This document shows positions 34,569 through 46,655 of a DNA stretch of 64,000 nucleotides, in pieces (positions within the stretch are counted from its first letter, which is position 1; each line of letters starts with the position of its first letter). The stretch lies in contig OZ005689.1 of NCBI GenBank assembly GCA_963930775.1, forward strand, positions 2,046,001 through 2,110,000, read 5' to 3'. Both the position numbers and the translations under genes were made by a program. This DNA is from Cliona cf. orientalis (taxonomy: Eukaryota > Porifera > Demospongiae > Clionaida > Clionaidae). Under the pieces are notes generated by a model that was given only the letters and a program-made list of their open reading frames with translations, did no database searches and was not told the origin of the DNA.

Positions 34569-35420
34569 TTTTTTTTTTTTTTTTTTTTTTTCAAGGCGAC
34601 CTGAACACTAAGCAGAAAAAAAAAAATTGTCCAAAAACCACCATATAATCGAGCTGGGTGCATAGTGGAACCATACAATGCAAGCAGGCAGCCTAAATTT
34701 CAATTTTGTCAAAAGTTGGTAAGGGTCGTCACGTTTATGTGCGCGCGTGGCCCCGCCCCTCACGTAGCGCGTGGGCGGAAACATTGCAAACGCATGGCTT
34801 CCCTGTACAAACATATGGGGAAACTTCAAAGGGCCGTAACTTTGATTCTAAGGTGTGAATCAAAATTCCTGAAGGTCAAATCTCTGCATTCGATCCATTC
34901 TGCGCGCCGGTGCAAAAATTATGTCCCCAAGTGCTCCCAGTTCCCCCCTGAATTAATTAATTAAAAATCTTTTTTTTTTTTCTACTTAGTGCTTAATTTT
35001 TTTTTTTCAAGCAGACCACACACCAAGCAGAAAAAAAAATTGTCTGGAAACCACGACATAGTTAAGCTGGATGCTTAGTAGAGCCATACAATGCAAGCAG
35101 GCAGCCTATACTCCAATTTTGGCCAAATTTGGTAAAGGTCGTCAAGTCTATGTGCGCGCGTAGCCCCGCCCCTCACGTAGCGCGTGGGCGGAAACATTGC
35201 AAATGCATGGCTTCCTATACAAACATATGGGGAAACTTCAAAGAGCCATAACTTTAATTGTAAGGTGTGAATCAAAATTTCCCGCCATCAAAATTCTAGT
35301 TTTGACCCATTCTGCGTGCCCATGCAAAAATTATCCCCCCAAGTGCTCCCAAACCCCCCATGAATTAGATTATTTAATTATTTAATTATTTAAGTTTGCT
35401 TTTTTTTTCTACTTGTTGTG
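34569..35420. repeat. Two tandem MITE-like units, copy of 1-795
   Basis: Units at about 34569-34985 and 34990-35420 share CACACTAAGCAGAAA starts, TTTCTACTTAGTG ends and the GCGTGGGCGGAAACATTGCAA core with the tandem pair at the window start. The dimer structure is kept at both places. Confidence 0.7.
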
Positions 35421-35499
35421 TAATAACTATAATAATTTCTGTTTATGTACAGCGGACACATGAGTAGCCATTGGCTAACAATAAAACATGTAATCCTAG

Positions 35500-35845
35500 G
35501 TTAAATTAATGATAGCATGTTTGAATGAGGTGATAGAGTTTTGGGAGACCATACTCTTGGACAGAGAGTTCCACTGAGCTGCAGTTTTTGGGAAAAAAGA
35601 ATTCCATGAGGTAATTGCCAGAAAACTCAGGGCCTCCGTGGTCGGAGCCTTTCTGAGACTTGAAAATCGGTATATATGTAGAGTATCTGACGCATGTACC
35701 CAGCGAATACATTATAAGCTGAGCGCTACTTTCTCTGTGAAGTACCGCCGGCCGAATTTCACGCGTTCTCTTGGCTGATGTAATCCCGTGGATAAATAAA
35801 GCTAGCCTTGTGCTATATATAGCACGCACGCTGTGTGCCATGGCG
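35500..35845 (-). mobile_element. LINE reverse transcriptase C-terminal fragment
   Basis: Read on the minus strand in shifting frames: FFPKTAAQWNSLS then SQNSITSFKHAI, the usual end of non-LTR retrotransposon ORF2 proteins. It is 5' truncated and frameshifted. Confidence 0.6.
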
Positions 35846-36037
35846 CGATTAACCAGGCTGATGTTCAGAAGCTGTCGAGTTCGTCTCCTGTGATTGAAAA
35901 TTGTCAGTGTCGAGGTCGCGGCCGACTCTCAGACTCCATCTCTGTGATTGAGGCGCCAGTATCAATGTGTGTGTGCGCACTATATTGACGACCTTTTACC
36001 ATCTGAACCATTATAATTATATGCATGCAGCTAATGG

Positions 36038-37309
36038 GCAAGTGGTCAAGTGTTCATTAATGTTGTTAACAGCATCAGGTAACTGGAATTTTCATTTATT
36101 CAACATTCATGACATTAAGCTTGTATAGTTACTGTATTATGCAAATTAAAAGAAGCCTCTGTTGTGCTTTGATTTGTGATGAGTAGCTACATGACTTACC
36201 TGCATAATATTATCATGCACATTTGTCTATGAAATGTTTTGCATAACAAATGCAAGGGATATACAAAATAGTGAAACACACTAATATGAATGCATACCCT
36301 ATAATGAACAATTATGACTAGCTATGTGAATGATTTAGAACTAAAGTAGTGCTTTAAATTACGTTTAAATGAAGGAATGGAAGGGGAAGTAGTGATGGAC
36401 TGTGGAAGTGAATTCCATAGTGACAGTGTAGATGGGTAAAATGAGTAAGTTTGAATGTGCATATGGTTGGATGTACGTTTTCCGGCTGTTGGAGCGAGTG
36501 TTATAGCTACAGATGCGTGGCTCAAGTGGAGCATTGTTAGGGGTGACGACATACCCATTGATCACCTTGTAGAGATAAACCAAGCAAAGCATCTTTCGTC
36601 TATCCGCAAGGCTTGGTAAATTACAAGCTTGTAAGTTATCACTATAGGATCTGTCCCAGCTCTTTAAGCAAATTTTTAGTCAGTGCAAACTTTTGAATAG
36701 ATTCCAACTTTTGTTCATCTTTCTTGAGGTACGGGTTCCATACTGAAACAGCATATTCTAGATGGGGCCGAATTAGGCAGAGATACAATCTAATTACCTG
36801 AAGACTTAATGGGGATAAACTATCCAGAACATTTCAGATGATACCCTTACACTAACAATTACTGGTGCTAAAGCTGTCTCTTTCATTAACTGGAGCATGC
36901 CGGAAAATAATACGGATAAAACAGCCGTTGATTATTTTGAAACAACACTGATGGGAACCAATACCAACAATACCATGTCTGTGCGTATGGCTGAGTCAGA
37001 TTGGTACTTGCAAACATTCTCACAAAAATACGTGCTACCAGAAGGAAACTACACTTCAGTCAGCATTGTTGCTGTGGATCTGTGTGGTAAAAGAAGCAAT
37101 CGCATACAGACGCAGCTGACGAATACATGTAGCCACGGTCAGTACATACATGTGCTCCATAATTGGCTCCCAGTACTAGTGATGCAAAACATGAACAGCA
37201 GAATGAGGCAGCCATCATCACTGGGGGAGTCCTTGGTGTGCTACTGCTGACTTTTATGGTGATAGCAGCTGCTCTGTTTGTTATTGTCATCATTCTTAGA
37301 CTAGTATAA
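36038..37309 (+). pseudogene. Plus family fragment D (intron end and FN3/TM exon) with LINE insert
   Basis: 36038-36215 matches the intron of copy B at 11900-12060. After the LINE fragment, 36790-37309 matches the FN3/TM exon of copy B: INWSMPENNTDKTAVDYF, SVSIVAVDLCGKRSN, then after a shift a TM (VLGVLLLTFMVIAAALFV) and stop at 37309. No signal or Ig exon is present and the acceptor region was lost to the LINE insertion, so this is a truncated duplicate. Confidence 0.75.
36218..36788 (-). mobile_element. LINE 3' fragment inside pseudogene D
   Basis: The minus strand reads RPHLEYAVSVWNPYLKKDE, NLPSLADRRKMLCLVYLYK and SLWNSLPQSI across several frames. This is the C-terminal part of an endonuclease/RT-type LINE ORF2, 5' truncated. 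Confidence 0.75.
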
Positions 37310-38359
37310 TGTCACAAAGACAAAGCATTTGGTGTTGATATAATAAAAAAAAGAGGCAAAGTGATATAGCTGCAGAGTAGTGATATTGAAGAGTAGTATA
37401 GTCTGAGGTTCCTAGAATTACTGAGTTTAATTTTAGTTGCCATGTATAATAGTAACAAAAATTAATGTATCCCGGGCGAAGAATAATGGCTATAAAGCAT
37501 GCATTGTGTATACATGTCTGATTGATGAATATTTTACAATATAATATTATTATGTCATGATCAGGAGTAATAGTTAAACCATAGCAACTAGGGATTTATC
37601 TTGGAAAACCATCCATTCTACTGGCATGTGCCAGCTGAATCTGCTGATGCGACTGCCCAGTGCATGCTCGAGCTCAGTGGCTACAGTATGTGCTCTATAG
37701 CTAGAGAGCTCTATACTAGTTCTTTAGACTATAGGTTGCATGTTTTGTTACCCTTATGTTATAAAGCATAACAAAGGAATCCTTTCGATTCTAAACAGGC
37801 ATTGGCCTGCATGATCAATCATCATGCAATCAGAACCACCATAGCCACTCTTGGTAGGCCAGATATCACACCTCCAATTTCACTTTCATACCACCCAATT
37901 CCAAAATTCACTTGTCATGCATGATTCAAAAAGTCGGGAACTCACTACCACTAGACTTATTGGCTTGTCCACGTCCTCAGTGTCCTCCTTTAAATTTCAT
38001 GAATAATAATAATTATGTAAGTTAATAATATTATTATGCTACCTATATGTCCATTGCTTATGCAAGAATTATTGAATGCAATTTGAGAACCAATGAAAGA
38101 GTGAGCAACCAATATCTATTATATTATGCACCATTGATTGAGACTTAATTTGCTCACAAAACAAAATTATTACATCATAATAATATTATTTACTGAGACC
38201 ATAATTATAGTGAATCTATCTTCTAAAGTAAAAAAAATTATGGAACACGTGTACAAGTAGCTATAATAATATTATAGTGACATTAAAATTTTGATCTGAT
38301 TCAGTTACTGATCACAGTTAGCATCCTCATCCTTGTTAATGCTCTCAGCTTGCTGTACT
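37310..38359. other. Intergenic with faint LINE remnant
   Basis: Around 37890-38010 the plus strand has a weak LINE-tail signature (SSVSSFKFHE). The remainder is AT-rich; the part next to 38360 is probably the 3' UTR of the minus gene. No further gene is seen. Confidence 0.4.
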
Positions 38360-40883
38360 CTAAGAATCAAAGATATGCTCAGTGCAGGAATCACTCTTAT
38401 TCTGTACAGTGACTTGCAAACATTCAGTAGTACTGGTACAAAGAGTTTCTAATCGCAAATCAGTTCCATTTAAATTATTATCCTTCTTCTTGGAACCATC
38501 TGAGTGATATGAATCAATAGCAACACTCAATTTGGGAAGATGTTGAAGATGATCAGCTCGATATGATTCAGAACTGCTTTGTTTCATTGGCACTGTAACA
38601 GCATTTGTCACATAGTACGCATCATTATTTCTTACATTGATCCCCGTAGAAGAATGAAACTGAATGTTTTCTGTGTATGCATCATTGTTTGCTGTCCTGA
38701 CTTGCATCCCCAAATCAGCTAAATTATCACTTATTGACTCGTAAATGGTGTCAGCAATCTCACAATATTCACGATTACTATTAGTTTCTCTCTGTAAATC
38801 TATATTCGTACTGCCTGCTTGTTGATTTATTACCTTAGTCTTGCACACCACTGCAAATCCCAGTAGAACACACAGAACAATGACTATAACGGAGCCCAAA
38901 ACATAGAGAGGAATCAGTAACTTCGATGATGGCTGAGCTGTCCCAAAATCAATGGATGTAGGCGACTCAGTTTTGATGTTCCATGTGTTAATGGGTAACA
39001 CTTGTGTACTAATCCGACCATCTGATCCTGTATTGGTGTCTATCATTATGGATAGGTCATGCACATGCATGAGATGATGTGTATGTATTGCTCATCTCAT
39101 GATCAGAGCCCTGGAAATCATTATGATAATTAGAGACTATAGTACTAAGCGGAATCATTATGAGAGACTAGTACTAAGCTTTATTGAAAGAGTCCATAAA
39201 AATAGAATATAAATTATTATACCTGCAGTACATAGCAAGTCATCCAGATTCGGTTCCCATTGTCCATCATCTTGACAAGTCACAGTTACATCTCTCTCGG
39301 AGTCCTTGTTGAGACTACAAGAAAGGACTACCACTGTTCCAGGTGCCTGACTGAATGTTGAATTCTTTATGTAGAATAATGTATTATTAAACTCCTTGCA
39401 TCCAGCTGGAAACAAAAATGCACACATTCACAATATATGTGGTGTAATGCAAAAATATCAAAGCTCAAGTCACAAGTGAATTACGAATTGTATTGGATAT
39501 GCAAATGTTTTTATTTGCAGTTGCATAATAAGAGTTGGCCTGCATGCATGCATGAACAAGCAGATCTACTAGTATAAGACTACGGTCTAACATAAGGGCT
39601 TCATCTAGCAACATAAGAATTTTGGGTGGAAGTATTGATAAATGAGTGGAAGTATGTATGTATCACGCCAAGATGAGATATTTCACGCAATTAAATTTTT
39701 ATGCTTAGCCTAGCTAGTTGTGATAGTTTGTGACACTATGATGCTTAATTTAAATATTCCCCCCTCCCACGCACTGGGTGAAACCCTGTCTAATAGATAG
39801 CTACTGTGCAGCTGCATGTAGGTATGCATGCTAATACTTGCTTAGTGGGGTCTATAAGCCCTTGATGCTATAAGGTTTACATGTAGCAACTTGGACCTAC
39901 CAATGTGTATGATCTCAACTAATGGAGAACTGATACCCAAACAATTGAAAGAAAGTAGAAGAAATGTAACATTTTTGTTGTAGGGTATCCCAGAAATGGT
40001 AGCTGTTGTGTTGCTGGTATTGTAATAGGTGACGCTAGTTCCATCAATTAGCTGATATTGATAGTAGTCAACTCGTGAACCATCATTCGGTGGATCCCAA
40101 GTGAAATATACTGTTGCAAGGTGATCATGATACTCATCCACAACAAACTGTAGGTTGAGGGGTGATGAAGGCATGCCTACAGTATTAATTATTTGTATTA
40201 CTTATAACTACCATGTTCAATGAAAATAATGATACTGATAGCTATTTTATGCCAGTGATCTGTGTTAATTAGATAAATTACACAAGCTGTACTATTGTTC
40301 CGTATAATTATATTATATATGGCTTCTATGACACAAGCATCTGCGGACATACCTGCAATTTTTATCGTGATTGAATCCTGCAGTCGAACACTAGTGCATT
40401 CCACGTAAGTATTATGTATTGACATAGCAGCTACAACTGAAACACTAGATTCAAAATGAATTTGCATTGCTGATATCAGAGTGAAAGTGTACGGATTTCT
40501 TATGACCATACTCCCTGGTTCTCTTCCTCTTATGAAGATAGCATCAATCAGTAGTCCACCATTCTGTTGGATTCGCCATCTCTGGGAAGAGCCCTGACTA
40601 ACACAGGTGTAAACTAACCTCTCTCCTGGACACGCTGGGTCATCAATATTCGCTGTAATTGTTGCAGCTGTAGAATTAAAGTTCAAAATAATTATTTATT
40701 ATAGCTTATATTCATTCTATCACCCCCATGCACAACGTTAACAAAATTTAATGACAATTTTGGAAAATTTAATGGTAAAGTGCTAGCATGGTTAGCTATC
40801 TTACCTTTGGAAAAACATAGCTTTTCAACAATGGAGAGTGAATGAATAAATAGAATAACTAAACCATAGAAGTTAGCATCCAT
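38360..40883 (-). CDS. Ig/FN3/sushi receptor with Tyr-rich tail, minus family copy 3
   Basis: Five phase-1 exons: 40805-40883 (signal peptide, FYGLVILFIHSLSI), 40353-40667 (Ig-like), 39901-40176 (FN3, VYFTWDPPND), 39223-39405 (sushi, CKEF...LSC...VTC..W..LLC), 38360-39039 (stalk, TM, tail). They sum to 1533 nt, an intact 510-aa frame. The extracellular part is close to copy 2 at 19512. TM core LYVLGSVIVIVLCVLLGFAV. The tail carries EYCEIADTIYESI (paired YxxI, the second in TxYxxI form), NNDAYTENI and NNDAYYVTN. It is head-to-head with the intact plus gene at 41506, 622 bp away, so this is the only pair with both members intact. Receptor-type signalling is inferred; ligand unknown. Confidence 0.87.
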
Positions 40884-41505
40884 ATCAGTAGATCGTTATG
40901 CGTTATGCTAAAGAAAACAGCCTTTTGTAACGGCCGCGTCGCCTGACATGACATTGTATTATCGGTGGGCATGCGTATAAAGTGTTGCGGCAACAGCGTC
41001 GACTCGGCGTCAGAAGACGTGTATGCCATGGCGTATGTTACAACTAGAGCTCGTAGAGCACATATCCTGCGCGCTCTATAGCCATTGTATAGCGTAGTAG
41101 TGCAACACTCAGACTGTACTGAGAGGCATAGCTGTTACATGTCTTGTCCAACACTGAGCTTGAGCATGCGCAGTCGCATCGGCATACTAAAGACTCTGAG
41201 TGGGTGTGGTCGATAAACCACAGGCATGCTGAACAGAAAATGCACGATTTGTAGCACTAGTAAGCCTTTTTTAGCAGTTCGAAGCTCATATATCACCGAT
41301 ATCTACCGATTGCTTGTGATTACAGCACGCATAGATACCTAGAACGTGAGATCTGGCGATTTTCGTGCCGACAACAAAAACATGTAGACGATTGCTTTAC
41401 TCCTTGCGCATGCATGCGCGCATGCGCGTGGGGTAAAAAGCGCGCCATAGATGTGACAAGGTGACGTGGCGGCACGAGTGTTTGCTCTTAAGTGCACGCG
41501 CAAGA
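40884..41505. promoter_or_regulatory. Divergent promoter of pair 3, NRF1-like site
   Basis: CGCGCATGCGCG at 41417-41428 fits the NRF1 consensus YGCGCATGCGCR and lies ~80 bp upstream of the plus start codon; GAGCATGCGCAGT at ~41163 is a half-match. The region is GC-richer than its surroundings. Confidence 0.5.
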
Positions 41506-44500
41506 ATGCTCCCATGGTCAATTAGCTATACTAAACACCGTCAAATGGTGATGGCTCCACTCCGCGGTATTTCTTTTATGCTTATACTTCTGAGCTCGGT
41601 ATCCGCCCAAGACAATGGCACGCAATGTGAAAGTGGTAAGTTAGTAGTAATTAGCTACTATAAAAATTTCAATTATATGACTATATAGCTGCTATAGATT
41701 TATGATCAGTGGTTTTGTCATAATTATTATGACGATATATTATTTAATATTAAAATGAAGAACTCAGAACCGGAGTGATAATAAATAATTATTTCATGAG
41801 CTATAGGCCCGGGAAATTCACATTTTCAAAGATTTGACTCTAACTAGACTATATCTAGCTAACTATAGGGGTCCAGAAGTGTTCAATCATTTTCATTTTC
41901 ACTATATAGACGAAAATATGGACTCCATGCATGTATCTATAGGATACTAATTGGGCAAATTTTGGATATCAATCATAATACACACATGTAGTATACTCCA
42001 TGGCCAACCACGTACAGGGATCAATGAATTCGATAGATTACACAATATCATCATCAGTTTAGTTAACATCCCGAATCAGTGGCACATGTGCGCATAACAT
42101 ATATTAATTATCGGAAGTGTGTACATGCATGCAGCTATATATAGCCCATGCTATATATAGTACAGTTACTGTACCATTCTCATGAAACACTATAGTGCAA
42201 ATTGCAAGCACTTAATTGTGTGACTGCATGCATATTGCTCACACTGGACCGCAGACCAGGTGTTTCAATATTCATGCAGTTTCCATCATCCATAGCACTG
42301 ATAATAATAATATTATAGCTAATTGTATTGGAAGAGCAAGTCTTTCTAGAAGACTAATCGCATCCTAGCTGCACCCTATGCCCCCAGCACCAAGCTGATA
42401 ATCCTTGCTATGCCACTGTTCCTACTTTAAAGCTATAGGATACAGTTAGTCTTCTTCTTAATTATTATCAGTGCTATGCCGGGATGATGGAAACTGACAT
42501 CATCATTAAACTCAGATAGTTCCTGCTTCACTTCAAAGATGTACATAATGCATATATACATTTATGCCACTGAGTAGAAAAAGGTAGCTAGCTTTGAACA
42601 TGATAGTAGCTAGCTACCTAATGCATTAATTTAATTAAGGCTAACCATGCACTGATGTTGTTTGCATATATACACTACTATAATAATATTATAATAGTTA
42701 TAGTGCATGCATGCAGTATAGCTGCTGACCACAATGTGGCATTAATTGCCTATAATTATTATTATAGCTATAATTATGATATACCTTAAAATGTATGTGG
42801 TTGGACACAATGTAATAGCTATATGCTTACTTTTTCAGTAGCTATCACTAATGCAGGGTAGTGAAGTTGGATTAGAACTGGTGCGCATATTGATATCGCT
42901 TGGAAGTCAACTTCACTATAGCATTGCATTGGCTTCTGTGTTACGACAACAACATTTTCATTTACAACTGAACAATAACAGTGAAATTAAAAATTCTGTC
43001 TATAGCATGTTCAGGGGCTGCATGAGCTAATTAAATTACATTAAGGAAGCTTCTCTTAATAATATACTATATTATCTTCTTATTTGTATTATAATACAAT
43101 AATATTATGGTATTTTAATACAGTCGCTGATGATGACACTCAAGCCCTAAGAGAGTGCCTAAATCTGACCGAGGCTGGAGCAGATCCATCTCCCCCCATT
43201 GTCCTCGCTGCTGCTGATGAAAGCAAGCAATTTCTCTGCAAAAATGGATCAGTATCACTTAAAGTCTTTACTTGCTCCCACAATGGTTTTCCCTCTGAGC
43301 TGATATGGCGTTTCAATGATGAAGAAATCGCTCTCTTCTCCCCGTTACGGGATACAGTTGGTCGAGTACATGCCAATGAGTTTGCATCTGTCTACAATCT
43401 GACAGCAATCCTCACACAGGTTACTCAAGTGCCCTATCTCAGCAGATTAGACGCGCCCTTTTATAAGTCTGAGTCAGTTTTAATTGTTCGGCCCTTCAAC
43501 GAGAGTCAGACTGAACTTGAACCTTATAATATAACCTGTCTTACCTTCTGTACTGGTAATAATCGTCCTGTGTGCCAAACAAGGAAGTATGAAGTTGCAG
43601 GTATGTTTAAACTTACAGTCTTTAGTGAACTATATAGCTAGCTAGCTCACTGTAAAAAAATGCATGCATGGAGAGCCACTCATATAATATAATAATTGTG
43701 CATGACCACAATGATATTAGAATCTGATAATAGTATTAGTCATGCACTCCAAAGTTATTTCATTTTAATACATCCCTAGTAAAAATTTACCTTTCTGAAA
43801 CAGTAAAGGTATCGAATGGTAAGGCTATCGAATCGTGAAATTTGGTACAGATATACAGGTGAATAATATTATGGAAAATGATTCTAGAAATATTTAAAAG
43901 TTTGTCATCTGTTTTAATTTTCAAGTTAGGTCACTTTAAAGCATTTGACGATTTATTTTACATAACTTAAAGATGCCATGCACTTACACACATAGTGACC
44001 CTTTACCATAGTATACCATGAAATTAAACTACTAGGGATGTGGTAATTTTATCATCGTTGCATGTGTATTTGTTTATACATGCAGTAAGGAAGACTTAGC
44101 CTATAAACTATAATAATTATATTTATGGTTATACATGTATAGGAAACTAGAATCTGATCTTTCCAGAGCACACAATACTATATTATACCCCCCCCCCCCC
44201 ATAGACCTCTAGTTTCTTATGCTATATATTATAACCATAGATACCGATAACTATAAGTCTTTCTTATAGTAAACAAACACACAATGATTAATATATTATC
44301 GGTATCATGATAATATGTACTAGGTCACTTATATATAGCTAGCTATAATATAATTATAGTCTAGCTCAGTTCTAATTATGCACACAGATCAGCCAAAGAA
44401 GCCACGTAATGGAGCTGGGAGTAAAGTGTATTGTTTGGAATCAATGAAAACCATGGTTGTACTCAACTGGAGCCCTCCTGAAAATTATGACCGTACTATC

Positions 44501-44836
44501 ATTGATTATTATGAATTAACTCTGATTGGAAAAGACACAAAACCCAATACCACAAGAGTATATGTAGGAGCTCAAGCTGATCCACGACAGTCACTTTCAC
44601 ACATTCTACAGGTCGACTCAGATAGGGATTATACATCAGCAAATATTTCGGCTGTGGATGTGTGCGGACAACAAAGTGAACCATCACTTTTTGCCATTAC
44701 GCCGGCCATGACTGATAGTACCAGTACTACTCCAAATAGTAACGGCACAACCCAAGCTGGCTATCTTGGTATCGGTGTTACAGTATTAATAATAATAATT
44801 TTTACACTTCTAGAATTATACAAAATACGCCATTAA
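41506..44836 (+). CDS. Ig/FN3 membrane protein, plus family copy E (intact)
   Basis: Exons 41506-41635 (signal peptide; a second Met, MAPLRGISFMLILLSS, may be the true start), 43124-43600 (Ig-like) and 44388-44836 (FN3/TM) join in phase 1 to 1056 nt, 351 aa. The Ig exon has FTC...LIWRFN and YNITC plus several NxT/S sites. The FN3 exon has LNWSPPEN, DYYELTLIG and SANISAVDVC. The Thr/Ser-rich stalk leads to a TM (LGIGVTVLIIIIFTLL) and only a six- to eight-residue basic end (ELYKIRH), so it has no signalling tail. It shares a promoter region with the intact minus gene at 38360. Candidate partner, ligand or decoy of that receptor (inference). The first intron contains a MITE. Confidence 0.87.
42277..42496. 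mobile_element. MITE in intron 1 of copy E
   Basis: CAGTTTCCATCATCC and the inverse GGATGATGGAAACTG, followed by paired TAGCACTGATAATAAT blocks, form ~33-bp inverted ends around a 220-bp non-coding element. Confidence 0.75.
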
Positions 44837-45409
44837 CATTATCATGCACCTGAACATTTTTCACTATAATTTTCATATTACGCTGATCGAACGTAAACTC
44901 TGTTATTTAGAATGCAATAGCTAGCTCTTAGTAATAATAACACTGTGTGCCACATGTACTTTGCAATTGTTTTCTATACAAAATAGCTCCTTATAGTGGT
45001 AGTACTGTAATAGTATACTACACTTGTGAATGAAAACATTTTCATGAAAATCAATAAGCTAGAGCACTCAGCAATTCACACTAATAACATACAATAATTA
45101 GAAAATTAATACAACATACATGCTAGTTAGCACTTAGAGTTATGGTTGCCATGGATACAACTTAGAATCAGCTTATGGCTGTAGCTACAATAGGCCTCAA
45201 GACATTAAAGCTTATTTTCCATTATATTCATTTAAACGTTCACTTTAGTTATTGCTGTATCAATTAAATAGTAGCTATACCTTACTTAGTTTTAAATAGG
45301 TCATCATGCTTGCATTAGCTTCTGCTATTCATGTTGACCCCTGATATCAGCATCAGAAATTATTATATACAAAAAAAAAAAAAAAAAAAGTGTCAACCCC
45401 ACTTTCATT

Positions 45410-46110
45410 AATTTTGACTCTGCTACTATAAATGTGATTGAACTGGGGCAGCCTGCATTGATTATCATTTCTAACTCTATACTGGCATAGAAGCTTCAAT
45501 TGCTCCATATTGCAGTGGAATTTATAACTCCAAGGATGATTCAAAATGTGAACCTCATCTCTCAGCAAGAATCACATGCATAGGGAAAACTAGACTTCAA
45601 CATTCAGGAGTGTTCAATGATGATTTATCAATCATTGCAACGAATCGCATTGGCAAGAGAAATAAGGGCAAAGTTTCGCTGGATAAAAGCAACGGTGAAT
45701 TTGAATGCACAGTCCTTCCACGCTCGAGGGGCTGGTACAAAGTCAACATTCCGTGGAAGGGTGATCACATAAGAGGAAGCCCCTTTAATATCAATATAAT
45801 TGCGCCACCCCTATCCGAGAATGTACGTGTGCACTGCCTCAAGAGATCTGTAGTTGTCGGAAAAGAGACTAAATTTTAGATCGATACCAGCAGAGCAGGA
45901 CCAGGCCTCCTCTCCATCTCTGTACGTGGCCCAAATCATCCATTCAAAGTCCATTCGTCTAGTGATTCAGCCAACCCTTGGACAATTATGAGCCAATTTT
46001 GCTCACTCATACTGGTGATTACGTCGTTAACATAATGTGGTCAGGTGCACACGTTCCAGGGAGTCCATTCTCACTCACTATATATAACAGTTACTGATAG
46101 AGAGGAAAGA
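45410..46110 (+). pseudogene. Filamin-repeat remnant
   Basis: Shares VIELGQPALIIISNS with 13240-13640. The open piece 45610-45879 holds a repeat end (GWYKVNIPWKGDHIRGSPFN). After a stop the text continues IDTSRAGPGLLSISVRGP, a typical start of the next filamin repeat, and later GAHVPGSPFSLT. Stops and shifts mark it as a pseudogene of a filamin- or TRIM-NHL-like protein. An 18-A run lies just upstream (45371-45389). Confidence 0.65.
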
Positions 46111-46322
46111 GTGTGGCTGTCAGTGGAGCTATGAATGAATGCTGCTCAGGCTATGTGATGAAAATCTTCAAGAAGGGCGACTTTCTTCTAGACTTAGCTT
46201 TACTATAGCTAGCTGCATCAATCAATAATAATATGAATGCACAGGAGTGCAGAACCCTCACCGCTACATGCATGCATATATAATATAGCTGGAGATGTAT
46301 CGCATGGCTCACTGTGTATACT

Positions 46323-46648
46323 CAGTGGCGTAGCTAGAGCTATTGATCTGGTAGGGCCACAGTTGCGCATGTGCAAAGTTTGACCACACCCACTAATTAA
46401 CGGAGTCGTGTATTTCTCGATTTGTAATGAAAGTTAAAGTCAGAGTTCGTGTTGGTTTGTCCCTTTCTAATGCTTTTTAGAAAACACAGGGTCCATCAGG
46501 CATAGGAGCAGCTCGTTTTCCCTTGTATTCTGTAAGTTTATCATGAAAATTTGTTCAAATTGTATGGCAAGGGATGTTGAATGCTTGGGCCCAGATGATG
46601 ATTGGTAGGGCCTAGGCCCTACCAGGCCCGCCCTTGGCTACGCCACTG
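46323..46648. mobile_element. hAT-like MITE, GTATACT duplication
   Basis: The ends CAGTGGCGTAGCTAG and the inverse GGCTACGCCACTG are typical of hAT-derived MITEs. GTATACT flanks both sides (46316-46322, 46649-46655). Inner TGGTAGGGCC blocks are also inverted. Non-coding. Confidence 0.85.
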
Positions 46649-46655
46649 GTATACT

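Noticed and set aside
40198..40883. Reading the 38360 gene as separate short genes
   Set aside because: Consistent GT-AG phase-1 junctions and the parallel structure of the 19512 gene show one five-exon gene.
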